DNA of 64,000 nt from Streptomyces sp. PH10-H1. GTDB lineage: Bacteria; Actinomycetota; Actinomycetes; Streptomycetales; Streptomycetaceae. Location: positions 1-64,000 of the forward strand of contig NZ_JASISZ010000045.1 of the NCBI RefSeq assembly GCF_030063355.1. Direction: 5' to 3'. The notes under the pieces are model-generated. The model made no database searches, was not told where the DNA came from, and was given only the letters and a program-made list of their open reading frames with translations. This document shows, piece after piece, positions 47,489-54,776 of the stretch. Made by a program: the position numbers and the translations under genes. Within the stretch, counting starts at the first letter, position 1; every line of letters starts with the position of its first letter.

Positions 47489-47497
47489 ATGTGACAT
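47489..47497. promoter_or_regulatory. GntR-type operator upstream of the DapA-family gene
   Basis: ATGTGACAT is a perfect palindrome 22 bases before the start codon at 47467. Read on the minus strand the context is CAGTAAAATGTCACAT, matching 15 of 16 bases with the element at 50567-50582. Confidence 0.65.
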
Positions 47498-47544
47498 TTT
47501 ACTGTGTGCCGCGCGGAGCCCACAAGAGGCTCGGGACGAGAGTC

Positions 47545-49050
47545 CTACGGATCCTCCGTGGTCACGGGCAGCGCGGCGAGCGCGGCCAGCGGGACGGGGC
47601 AGGCCAGCGGACGGCGGTCCGGCCCGGCGTCGGTGCTCGCGGTAGCGCCCGCGCCTGTGCCCGCGCCTGTGCCTTTGCTCGCGTCCGGGCCGCCACCCGC
47701 CAGCCACGCGACCGCGGGGCCGCACATCCGGCCCTGGCACCAGCCCATCCCGGCGCGGGTGAACAGCTTGACGGTGCGGGCATCGCGGGCGCCGAGCCCC
47801 TCGACCGCCTCCCGGATGTCCGCCGCGGACACCTCCTCGCAACGGCACACCTCGGTGTCGTCCCGCAGCCAGCCCGGCCAGCCGGGGCCGGGCCGGTGGG
47901 CGGTCGCCATGATCCCGGCGAAGGCGCGCAGCCGGGACCGGTTACGACGCAGCGCGACCGCACGCGGGGCGTCCGCGAGGACGGTGTCCGCCCGCAGCTC
48001 GGCCGCGATGGCGAGGGCCGCCAATTCCCCCTCGGCCAGGGCGAGTCGAGCGCCTCCCACTCCCCCGGCCTCCCCGGCCGCCCATACGCCGGGGACCGAC
48101 GACCGCTGACGGTCGTCGAGTTCGAGTGCGTATGTACCGTCGGGGGTGCGGCGGGTGGCGCAGCCGAGTGCGGTGCCGAGTTCCAGCTGCGGCACCAGGC
48201 CGTGGCCCACCGCGAGCGCGTCACAGGCGATCCGCCGCCCGGTGCCCGGCACGGGCCGCCAGTCGCGGTCCAACCGGGCGACGGTGACAGCCTCCACCCG
48301 GTCCGTGCCATGGGCCTCGGTCACGGCGCTGCGGCTGCGGAGCCGCACAGCGTGCCGCAGCAGGGCGGCGCCGTGGACCGCGCCTTCGAGCAGTTTGCCT
48401 GGGTTGGCGGCCAGCGTCCGCGGGCCTCTGGCGTACGCGGCGTAACCGGCCGCCTCGACGACGGCGGGCACCTTCGCGCCCGCGGCGGCCAGCGAGCCCG
48501 CGACCGCCAGCAACAGCGGTCCGCTGCCCGCCACCACGATCCGCCGGCCAGGCAGCACGAGCCCGGACTTGAGCATCGCCTGGGCGCCGCCCGCGCCGAC
48601 CACACCGGGCAGGGTCCAGCCGGGGAAGGGCAGTTGGCGCTCGTAGGAGCCGGTGGCCAGCAGCAGCGCGCGCGATGTGACGGCCCGCTGCCGTTGCCCC
48701 GGACCGTCAGGCCCTGCGACGGCGTGCGGTGTCCAGGTCTCGCCCGTGCGCTCCACGGTCCACACGTGATGGCCGGTGAGATGCCGGACCCTGCCGGCCC
48801 CGGTGTGCAGGTCGAGCCGTTCCCTCAGCGCGGCGAAAGCGGCCCAGCCGTGGTGCAGCGCTTCGGGGCGCGCGGCGCCGAGTCCGGGCGCGGGATGGCG
48901 GAAGTACTGGCCGCCGGGGGCGGCCGCGGCGTCGAGCACGACGACGCTCAGGCCGAGGTCCGCGGCGGTGACGGCCGCCGCGAGTCCGGCGGGGCCCGCG
49001 CCCACGACGGCGAGGTCGTACAGCTGCGGCTCAGACGGCGAGGTCGGCAC
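47545..49050 (-). CDS. D-hydroxyproline dehydrogenase large subunit (FAD/NAD-type, BFD-like 2Fe-2S)
   Basis: 501 aa from GTG, overlapping the 2Fe-2S gene by 20 bases. The N-terminal FAD motif VVGAGPAGLAAAVTAADLGLS is near residue 16, and a second dinucleotide fold RIVVAGSGPLLLAVAGSLAAAG near residue 170. The C-terminal BFD-like cluster has cysteines in VCRCEEV and GWCQGRMCGP. This is the alpha subunit of HcnA / opine-oxidase-like heterotrimers that oxidise cis-4-hydroxy-D-proline and pass electrons onward. The last about 40 residues are an Ala/Gly-rich tail. Confidence 0.82.
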   Translation of the reverse strand: MPTSPSEPQLYDLAVVGAGPAGLAAAVTAADLGLSVVVLDAAAAPGGQYFRHPAPGLGAARPEALHHGWAAFAALRERLDLHTGAGRVRHLTGHHVWTVERTGETWTPHAVAGPDGPGQRQRAVTSRALLLATGSYERQLPFPGWTLPGVVGAGGAQAMLKSGLVLPGRRIVVAGSGPLLLAVAGSLAAAGAKVPAVVEAAGYAAYARGPRTLAANPGKLLEGAVHGAALLRHAVRLRSRSAVTEAHGTDRVEAVTVARLDRDWRPVPGTGRRIACDALAVGHGLVPQLELGTALGCATRRTPDGTYALELDDRQRSSVPGVWAAGEAGGVGGARLALAEGELAALAIAAELRADTVLADAPRAVALRRNRSRLRAFAGIMATAHRPGPGWPGWLRDDTEVCRCEEVSAADIREAVEGLGARDARTVKLFTRAGMGWCQGRMCGPAVAWLAGGGPDASKGTGAGTGAGATASTDAGPDRRPLACPVPLAALAALPVTTEDP

Positions 49051-49345
49051 GGCCGTTGCCCTCCTGGGTGGTGACGAGGTCGCCGGGGCGGGCCGGGACC
49101 AGACAGGCCCGCTGGTTGGCGGTGCCGTTGACGGTGGCGAGGCAGTCGAAGCAGGAGCCGATGCCGCAGAAGGCGCCGCGCGGGCGGCCGTTCACCCGGG
49201 TGGTGCGCCAGGCGAGGATGCCCGCCGCCCACAGGGCGGCGGCGACGCTCTGGCCCGGCAGCGCGGGCACGGCGCGCCCGTCCATCCGGATCTCGAACGG
49301 CGGCTCGGGCGTGGCCCCGGCCAGGTCGGCCGGATTACGCGCCAT
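49031..49345 (-). CDS. D-hydroxyproline dehydrogenase small [2Fe-2S] subunit
   Basis: 104 aa. The ATG at 49345 follows GGAGAGGAGA. A ferredoxin-like Fer2_4 domain carries the cluster ligands CGIGSCFDC and a further Cys in QRACL. It is the gamma subunit that links the two flavoproteins. Its start overlaps the end of the beta-subunit gene by 11 bases and its end overlaps the alpha-subunit gene by 20, a tightly coupled trio. Confidence 0.85.
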   Translation of the reverse strand: MARNPADLAGATPEPPFEIRMDGRAVPALPGQSVAAALWAAGILAWRTTRVNGRPRGAFCGIGSCFDCLATVNGTANQRACLVPARPGDLVTTQEGNGRADLAV

Positions 49346-50564
49346 GGGGATCTCCTCTCCGGTCCGACCGGACATCGGCGTCAGCATCAGCACCGACATC
49401 ACCACCGGCACCGGCGCCGGGAAAGCGGTCGGGGCGGAACGGCGCGAGGTCCAGGGCGGCCCGCTCACCCCGGATCGCGGCGGCGAGCAGCAGTCCGGTC
49501 GCCGGGGCGAGACCGACTCCGGCGCCCTCGTGGCCGCATGCGTGGAAGAGGCCCGGGGCACGCGGATCGGGGCCGATCGCGGGCAGATGATCCGGCAGAT
49601 AGGGCCGGAAGCCGTGGTACGCGCGCAGCACCCGCACCCCGGCCAGCACCGGGAAGAGTCCGGCGGCCTGGGCGGCGAGCCTGCGCAGGATCTCGACTCG
49701 AAGCGTGCGGTCGAAGCCGACCCGCTCCCGGCTGGCGCCGATGAGGACCGGCCCCGAGGACGTGCCCTCGACCACGGCCGAGGTCTGCAGGGCGGCCGAG
49801 CCGCTGGCCACATCGGCGACGTAGTCGGCGGCGTAGACCTTGTGCCGGACCAGCCGGGGCAGCGGTTCGGTGACGAGGACGAAGCCGCGCCGCGGCATGA
49901 CCGGCAGGCCCACCCCGGCGAGCGCGGCGAGTTCGCCGCCCCAGGTACCGGCGGCGTTGACCACGGCGGGTGCGGACAGTTCGCCGCGATCGGTGCGCAC
50001 ACCGCGGATCGCGCCGCCGGGACCGGTGAGGACGGCGGTGACCTCCTCGCCGAGGCGCAGCACGGCGCCGTCGCGCCGGGCGGCGCGCAGCAGGTGGGCG
50101 GCGGCCAGGGCGGGCTGCACCTGGGCGTCCTGGGAGTAGTGGAAGGCGCCCGCGAGGCCGGGGGCCAGGTGCGGTTCGAGCTCGTGCAGCCGGTCCGCGG
50201 GGACCTCCCGCACGTCCACGCCGGCTGCGGCCTGCTTGGCCGCAAAGGCGCTGAGGGCGCCCAGGCGGGCCTCGTCGGACGCTACGACGAGGCCGCCCTT
50301 GGGCTCGAACTCGATCTCCGGTGGGAGTTCGTCGGCGAGCTCGCGCCAGAGCCTGGTGGACAGCAGCGCGAGGTCGAGCTCAGGACCGGGCTCCTTGTCG
50401 GAGACCAGCAGATTGCCTTCACCGGCGCCTGTGGTGCCGCCCGCGACAGGGCCGCGGTCGACCACGGCGACGGACAGTCCGGACCGGGTGGCGTAATAGG
50501 CGCAGGCCGCGCCGACCACCCCGGCCCCGACGATGACGACGTCCGGTGAGTGTCTTGTGGGCAC
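49335..50564 (-). CDS. D-hydroxyproline dehydrogenase FAD subunit (DAO family)
   Basis: 409 aa from GTG. The N-terminal FAD motif VVIVGAGVVGAACAYYATRSGLSVAVVD and the DAO-family segment AAGTWGGELA are present, with the C-terminal GHEGAGVGLAPATG loop that closes over FAD. Such subunits oxidise D-amino acids, here most likely cis-4-hydroxy-D-proline to pyrroline-4-hydroxy-2-carboxylate. It is the first gene of the leftward dehydrogenase operon. A perfect ATGTCACAT palindrome lies ten bases before the start. The last about 20 residues are Asp/Gly/Ala-rich and probably disordered. Confidence 0.84.
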   Translation of the reverse strand: MPTRHSPDVVIVGAGVVGAACAYYATRSGLSVAVVDRGPVAGGTTGAGEGNLLVSDKEPGPELDLALLSTRLWRELADELPPEIEFEPKGGLVVASDEARLGALSAFAAKQAAAGVDVREVPADRLHELEPHLAPGLAGAFHYSQDAQVQPALAAAHLLRAARRDGAVLRLGEEVTAVLTGPGGAIRGVRTDRGELSAPAVVNAAGTWGGELAALAGVGLPVMPRRGFVLVTEPLPRLVRHKVYAADYVADVASGSAALQTSAVVEGTSSGPVLIGASRERVGFDRTLRVEILRRLAAQAAGLFPVLAGVRVLRAYHGFRPYLPDHLPAIGPDPRAPGLFHACGHEGAGVGLAPATGLLLAAAIRGERAALDLAPFRPDRFPGAGAGGDVGADADADVRSDRRGDPHGA

Positions 50565-50573
50565 CGCAGTAAT

Positions 50574-50582
50574 ATGTCACAT
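50574..50582. promoter_or_regulatory. GntR-type operator upstream of the dehydrogenase operon
   Basis: ATGTCACAT, within CAGTAATATGTCACAT (50567-50582), lies ten bases upstream of the GTG at 50564. It overlaps a TATTAC -10-like box on the minus strand, a position suited to repression. Confidence 0.65.
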
Positions 50583-50631
50583 GGCTTTAGTGCTGCCAAG
50601 AGATCACGCGATCACGGCGGCAGGACAGGCG

Positions 50632-51030
50632 CTACGGCAGGACGGCGATCCCGTCGAGTTCGACCAGCGCCTGCTCGTCCCACAGCCGGACCACGCCGAC
50701 GACAGCCATCGCCGGGAAGTCCCGGCCGGCCAACGACCGCCAGAGGCGCCCCAGTTCGGCGGCGTTCTCCCGGTAGGCGCCGACATCGGTGGTGTGCACC
50801 GTGACCCGGGCGAGGTCGGCGGGGCCGCCTCCCGCGGCGTTCAGCGCGGCGAGGAGATTGGTGAGGGCCTGCTCGAACTGCTCGGGCAGCGTGTCGCCGA
50901 CGACTTTTCCCGCCCGGTCGAGGGCGGTCTGGCCGGCCAGGAAGACCAGCGTGCGGCCGGTCGCGCTGACGGCGTGGGTGAAGCCGGTGGGCGGTGACAG
51001 TTCGTCCGGGTTGATACGCCGCAGACTCAT
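50632..51030 (-). CDS. Rid family protein (RidA-like, lacking the catalytic Arg)
   Basis: 132 aa, YjgF/Rid fold (VFLAGQTALD; ALTNLLAALNAAGGG; VVGVVRLWDEQALVELDGIAVLP). Classical RidA hydrolyses reactive enamines and imines using an arginine shortly before the C-terminal VEV segment. That arginine is not found here, so it belongs to one of the other Rid subgroups and its activity is uncertain. Its ATG overlaps the acyl-CoA dehydrogenase stop (ATGA), so it belongs to the aryl-CoA module rather than the hydroxyproline operon that follows 67 bases later. Confidence 0.82.
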   Translation of the reverse strand: MSLRRINPDELSPPTGFTHAVSATGRTLVFLAGQTALDRAGKVVGDTLPEQFEQALTNLLAALNAAGGGPADLARVTVHTTDVGAYRENAAELGRLWRSLAGRDFPAMAVVGVVRLWDEQALVELDGIAVLP

Positions 51031-52142
51031 CGGTACAGCTCCTTCGCGATGATGGTGCGCTGGACCTCGGTGGCTCCCTCATAGATTCGGGGCGCGCGCA
51101 CTTCACGGTAGAGGTGTTCGAGAAGATGGCCGCGTTCCAGGGCGCGGGCGCCATGGATCTGGACAGCGGTGTCCACGGCGAACTGGGCCGTCTCGGTGGC
51201 GTACAGCTTCGCCATCGCCGAGCGCTTGGCGATGTCGGCCGCTCCGCTGTCGTACGCCTCCGCGGCCGCGTACACGAGCAGCCGTGCGGCCTCGGTGCGG
51301 GTCGCCGTCTCGGCGAGCGCGTGGGACACGGCCTGCAGATCCTTCAGCGGGCCGCCGAAGGCGGTGCGCCCGCCCGCGTGCGCGATGGCGGCGTCGAGCG
51401 CGGCCTGCGCCATCCCGACGGCGAACGCCCCGACGCTGGGCCTGAAGAGGTTCAGGGTGTCCATGGCCACGCGGAAGCCCCTGCCCGCCTCACCGAGCAG
51501 ATCGCCGGCGGTGACGGGGACGCCGTCGAAGGCGAGACGGCCGATGGGGTGCGGGGAGAGCATGTCCAGGTGTTCGCCGGACAGGCCCGGCCGGTCGGCG
51601 GGTACGAGGAACGCCGTCACCCCGCGCGCCCCCGCGCCGGGTTCGGTGCGGGCGAAGACCGTGTAGAAGTCGGCCTGTGGGGCGTTGGAGATCCAGCACT
51701 TCTCGCCCGTCAGCCGCCAGCCCGCGCCGTCCGGCTCAGCGGCCAGTTCCAGTGCCGCCGCGTCCGATCCGGCGGCGGGTTCGGTGAGCGCGAAGGCGGC
51801 GACCGCCCGGCCCGCCGTGACCTCCGGGATCCACCGGGCGGCCAGCGCCGCGTTGCGCAGCACCGGATGCGCGCCCAGGCCCTGGAGGGCGAGGGCAGTC
51901 TCGGCCTCAGTGCACTCGCGGGCCAGCGACTCCCGCACCAGGCACAGGTCCATCGCCGACACCCGGCCGCCGGGCGGGAAGACCCGCTCCAGCAGGCCGA
52001 GTCCGCCCAGTTCCGCGAGCAGCGGGCGGTTGACGCGCCCGGGATCGCCCGCCTCGGCCAACGGCCGCAGCCGGCTCGCCGCGAGGGAGCGGACGTGGGC
52101 GCACCACTTCAGCTGTTCCGGGTCAAGCGCGAACGAGGGCAT
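51027..52142 (-). CDS. Acyl-CoA dehydrogenase family protein
   Basis: 371 aa. It has the standard three-domain FAD fold with LTEPAAGSDAAAL, the substrate segment LTGEKCWISNAPQADFYTVFA and the C-terminal RIYEGATEVQRTIIAKELY, whose glutamate is the usual catalytic base. It introduces a double bond in a CoA thioester. It is divergent from the aryl-CoA ligase gene (98 bases apart) and coupled to the Rid gene, which places it in the aryl-CoA pathway. Confidence 0.9.
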   Translation of the reverse strand: MPSFALDPEQLKWCAHVRSLAASRLRPLAEAGDPGRVNRPLLAELGGLGLLERVFPPGGRVSAMDLCLVRESLARECTEAETALALQGLGAHPVLRNAALAARWIPEVTAGRAVAAFALTEPAAGSDAAALELAAEPDGAGWRLTGEKCWISNAPQADFYTVFARTEPGAGARGVTAFLVPADRPGLSGEHLDMLSPHPIGRLAFDGVPVTAGDLLGEAGRGFRVAMDTLNLFRPSVGAFAVGMAQAALDAAIAHAGGRTAFGGPLKDLQAVSHALAETATRTEAARLLVYAAAEAYDSGAADIAKRSAMAKLYATETAQFAVDTAVQIHGARALERGHLLEHLYREVRAPRIYEGATEVQRTIIAKELYR

Positions 52143-52156
52143 CGGGCGCCTCCAAG

Positions 52157-52189
52157 CGGTATCGCGTACCGTTGACTGTCGTCAGCAAC
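52157..52189. promoter_or_regulatory. Inverted repeats in the divergent ligase / dehydrogenase promoter region
   Basis: CGGTA-TCGCG-TACCG (52157-52171) is a perfect 5+5 repeat. It is followed by GTTG(A)CTG-TCGT-CAGCAAC (52171-52189), a 7-bp repeat with one bulge. Both lie between the two start codons and could bind the PaaX regulator encoded downstream. Confidence 0.4.
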
Positions 52190-52240
52190 ACGTTACGCTG
52201 AATTCGTCCGCTCTCAGGTGCCAACGAAGGCGGTACCGCC

Positions 52241-53860
52241 ATGGACCTGTTGCCCTCAGCCCACGTGGACACCTTCGCGCGCGACCATCTCCCGCCGCGC
52301 GAAACGTGGCCGGAACTCGCCTTCGAGCTGCCCGCCCTGCACTACCCCGACCGGCTCAACTGCGCGGCCGAACTGCTGTCCGGCGGCAGCCCCGGCTCCC
52401 CCTGCCTGCGCACTCCCGGCGGGGAGGTCTGGTCCTACGACGACCTGCGCGCCGCCGCCGACCGCATCGCGCACGTACTGGCCGACGACCTCGGCGTGCG
52501 CCCCGGCAACCGGGTACTGCTGCGCGGACCGACCACGCCCTGGCTGGTGGCCTGCTGGTTCGCGGTGCTCAAGGCGGGCGCGGTCGCCGTGACCGTACTG
52601 GCCGCGCAGCGCTCCGGTGAGCTGGCGACGATCTGCGGGATCGCGGCCGTCCGGCACGCGCTGTGCGACCTCCGGTCGGTCGACGACCTGGCCAAGGCGG
52701 AGATCCCGGAGCTCCGGATCACCACCTACGGCGGCGAGGCGCCCGATGACCTGCTGCGGCTGGCCGCAGGCAAGCCCGACCGGTTCCCCGCCGTCGACAC
52801 CTCGTCCGACGATGTCGCGCTGATCGCCTTCACCTCCGGGACCACGGGCCGCCCCAAGGGCTGTATGCACTTCCACCGCGATGTGCTGGCCATCGCGGAC
52901 ACCTTCTCCGCCCAGGTGCTGCGCCCCCGCCCCGACGACGTCTTCACGGGCAGCCCGCCGCTCGGCTTCACCTTCGGCCTCGGCGGATTGGTGATCTTCC
53001 CGATGCGGGCCGGGGCGTCCAGTGTGCTGCTGGAACAGGCCGGGCCCGAGCAGCTGCTGGCGGCCGTCGCCCGGCACCGGGTGAGCGTGCTGTTCACCGC
53101 GCCGACCGCCTACCGGGCGATGCTCGGACAGCTCGGCGCCGACGCGGGCTCCGGCCCGTACGACGTGTCGTCGCTGCGGCGCTGCGTGTCGGCGGGCGAG
53201 AACCTGCCCGCCGCCACCTGGCAGGCCTGGCACGAGCGCACCGGCCTGCGCATCATCAACGGCATCGGCGCGACCGAGATGCTGCACATCTTCATCTCCG
53301 CCGCCGACGACGCCATCCGCCCCGGCACCACGGGCGTGCCCGTGCCCGGCTACCGCGCGCGGATCGTGGACGCCGACGGGCGGCCCGTCCCGGACGGCGA
53401 GCCCGGCCTGCTCGCGGTGCGCGGTCCCACCGGCTGCCGCTATCTCGCCGACGCGCGTCAGACCGTGTACGTACAGGACGGCTGGAACCTCACCGGCGAC
53501 ACCTACGTCCGTGAGCCCGACGGCTACTTCCGTTATGTCGCCCGCGCCGACGACATGATCATCTCGGCGGGCTACAACATCGCGGGCCCGGAGGTCGAGG
53601 AGGCGCTGCTGCGCCATCCCGACGTCCTCGAAGCGGCCGTGATCGGCGTCCCCGACGAGGAGCGCGGCCAGCACGTCCGGGCCTTCGTCGTCCTGCGGGC
53701 CGGCGTCGCGCGGGACGATGCGACGGTGGGGGCCCTGCGCGACTTCACGAAGGGCGTGATCGTGCCCTACAAGTGCCCGCGCGACATCGTCTTCCTCGAT
53801 GCGCTGCCCCGCACGCCCACCGGGAAGCTGCAGCGCTTCCGGCTGCGCGACCTGGAGTGA
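52241..53860 (+). CDS. AMP-binding aryl-CoA ligase (2-aminobenzoate/benzoate-CoA ligase type)
   Basis: 539 aa. Adenylation core motifs are complete: FTSGTTGRPKG (A3), INGIGATEM (A5), GYFRYVARADDM (A8 region) and the catalytic Lys in RTPTGKLQRF (A10). The segment IISAGYNIAGPEVEEALL is typical of benzoate-/2-aminobenzoate-CoA ligases. It activates an aromatic acid to its CoA thioester with ATP. The partner hydroxylase/reductase fusion downstream points to 2-aminobenzoate or salicylate. The 3' end is a perfect 15-bp duplication that repeats the stop codon. Confidence 0.87.
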   Translation: MDLLPSAHVDTFARDHLPPRETWPELAFELPALHYPDRLNCAAELLSGGSPGSPCLRTPGGEVWSYDDLRAAADRIAHVLADDLGVRPGNRVLLRGPTTPWLVACWFAVLKAGAVAVTVLAAQRSGELATICGIAAVRHALCDLRSVDDLAKAEIPELRITTYGGEAPDDLLRLAAGKPDRFPAVDTSSDDVALIAFTSGTTGRPKGCMHFHRDVLAIADTFSAQVLRPRPDDVFTGSPPLGFTFGLGGLVIFPMRAGASSVLLEQAGPEQLLAAVARHRVSVLFTAPTAYRAMLGQLGADAGSGPYDVSSLRRCVSAGENLPAATWQAWHERTGLRIINGIGATEMLHIFISAADDAIRPGTTGVPVPGYRARIVDADGRPVPDGEPGLLAVRGPTGCRYLADARQTVYVQDGWNLTGDTYVREPDGYFRYVARADDMIISAGYNIAGPEVEEALLRHPDVLEAAVIGVPDEERGQHVRAFVVLRAGVARDDATVGALRDFTKGVIVPYKCPRDIVFLDALPRTPTGKLQRFRLRDLE

Positions 53861-53875
53861 CGCGACCTGGAGTGA
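53846..53875 (+). repeat. 15-bp tandem duplication spanning the ligase stop codon
   Basis: CGCGACCTGGAGTGA occurs at 53846-53860 and again at 53861-53875. The first copy ends in the ligase stop codon. The second repeats Arg-Asp-Leu-Glu-stop in frame and supplies the GGAG ribosome-binding site for paaX at 53880. Confidence 0.9.
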
Positions 53876-53879
53876 CCAG

Positions 53880-54725
53880 ATGACCGAGTACACCCCCGGT
53901 TCACTGATCGTGACCTTCTTCGGCGCCTACGGGCGAGCCGAACTGGGCGGCCGGGTGCCGGTCGCCGCCCTCGTCCGGCTCATGGGCGCGGTGGACATCG
54001 ACCCGCGGTCGGTCCGCTCGGCCGTCTCCCGGCTCAAACGGCGCGAGTTCCTCGTCCCGGACCGGGTCGGCGGCGCCGCCGGATACGCGCTCTCCGACGA
54101 CGCCCGCCAGCTCCTCGCCGACGGCGACCGGCGCATCTACGGGTCCCTCGCGAAGGGCGCGGAGGGCGCGGAGGCCGCGGAGGCCGCCTGGGTGCTCGCC
54201 GTCTTCTCCGTCCCCGAGACCGAGCGCCGCAAGCGGCACCTGCTCCGCTCCCGGCTGGCTCGGCTCGGCTTCGGCACCGCCGCCCCCGGTGTGTGGATAG
54301 CCCGCGCCCACATCCAGGAGGAGGCCCGCCACACCCTGCGCCGCCTCGAACTCAACGCCTACGTCGACCTGTTCCAGGGCACCCGCCTCGGGTTCGAACC
54401 CACCGTCACGGCCGTCCGCCGCTGGTGGGACCTCGACGCCATCGCCGAACTCCACCGGACCTTCCTCGACGCCCATGAGCCCGTCCTCGCCCACTGGCCC
54501 CACCGGTCCCCCGCCCCGCCGCAGGCCGCCTTCCGCGACTATCTGCGCGCCCTCGACACCTGGCGCCGGCTCCCCTACGCCGACCCGGGCCTTCCCGCGG
54601 ATCTGCTCCCCGCCGACTGGCCCGGGGCTCGCGCGGCCCAGGTCTTCCGGGAGCTGCACGCACGACTGCGCGAAGCAGGCGGACGCTACGTGCGCGAGAA
54701 CACTGGGGACCCCCGCGGCCAGTGA
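53880..54725 (+). CDS. PaaX-family transcriptional regulator
   Basis: 281 aa. The N-terminal winged helix (SLIVTFFGAYGRAELGGRVPVAALVRLMGAV, in parts) and the PaaX-like central and C-terminal domains are present. PaaX proteins are repressors that respond to aryl-CoA thioesters such as phenylacetyl-CoA. This one follows the ligase gene by 19 bases and converges with the hydroxylase fusion gene. It therefore probably controls both arms of the module in response to the CoA thioester made by the ligase. Confidence 0.87.
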   Translation: MTEYTPGSLIVTFFGAYGRAELGGRVPVAALVRLMGAVDIDPRSVRSAVSRLKRREFLVPDRVGGAAGYALSDDARQLLADGDRRIYGSLAKGAEGAEAAEAAWVLAVFSVPETERRKRHLLRSRLARLGFGTAAPGVWIARAHIQEEARHTLRRLELNAYVDLFQGTRLGFEPTVTAVRRWWDLDAIAELHRTFLDAHEPVLAHWPHRSPAPPQAAFRDYLRALDTWRRLPYADPGLPADLLPADWPGARAAQVFRELHARLREAGGRYVRENTGDPRGQ

Positions 54726-54776
54726 GGACAGCGCGGCCGGAGGACGCTTAACCCGGTGCAGCCCTGCCGGTCACGG

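Noticed and set aside
52241-54725. AMP-ligase and regulator as part of a non-ribosomal peptide cluster
   Set aside because: No carrier protein or condensation domain is nearby. PaaX, hydroxylase/OYE fusion and enoyl-CoA hydratase point to aromatic-acid catabolism.
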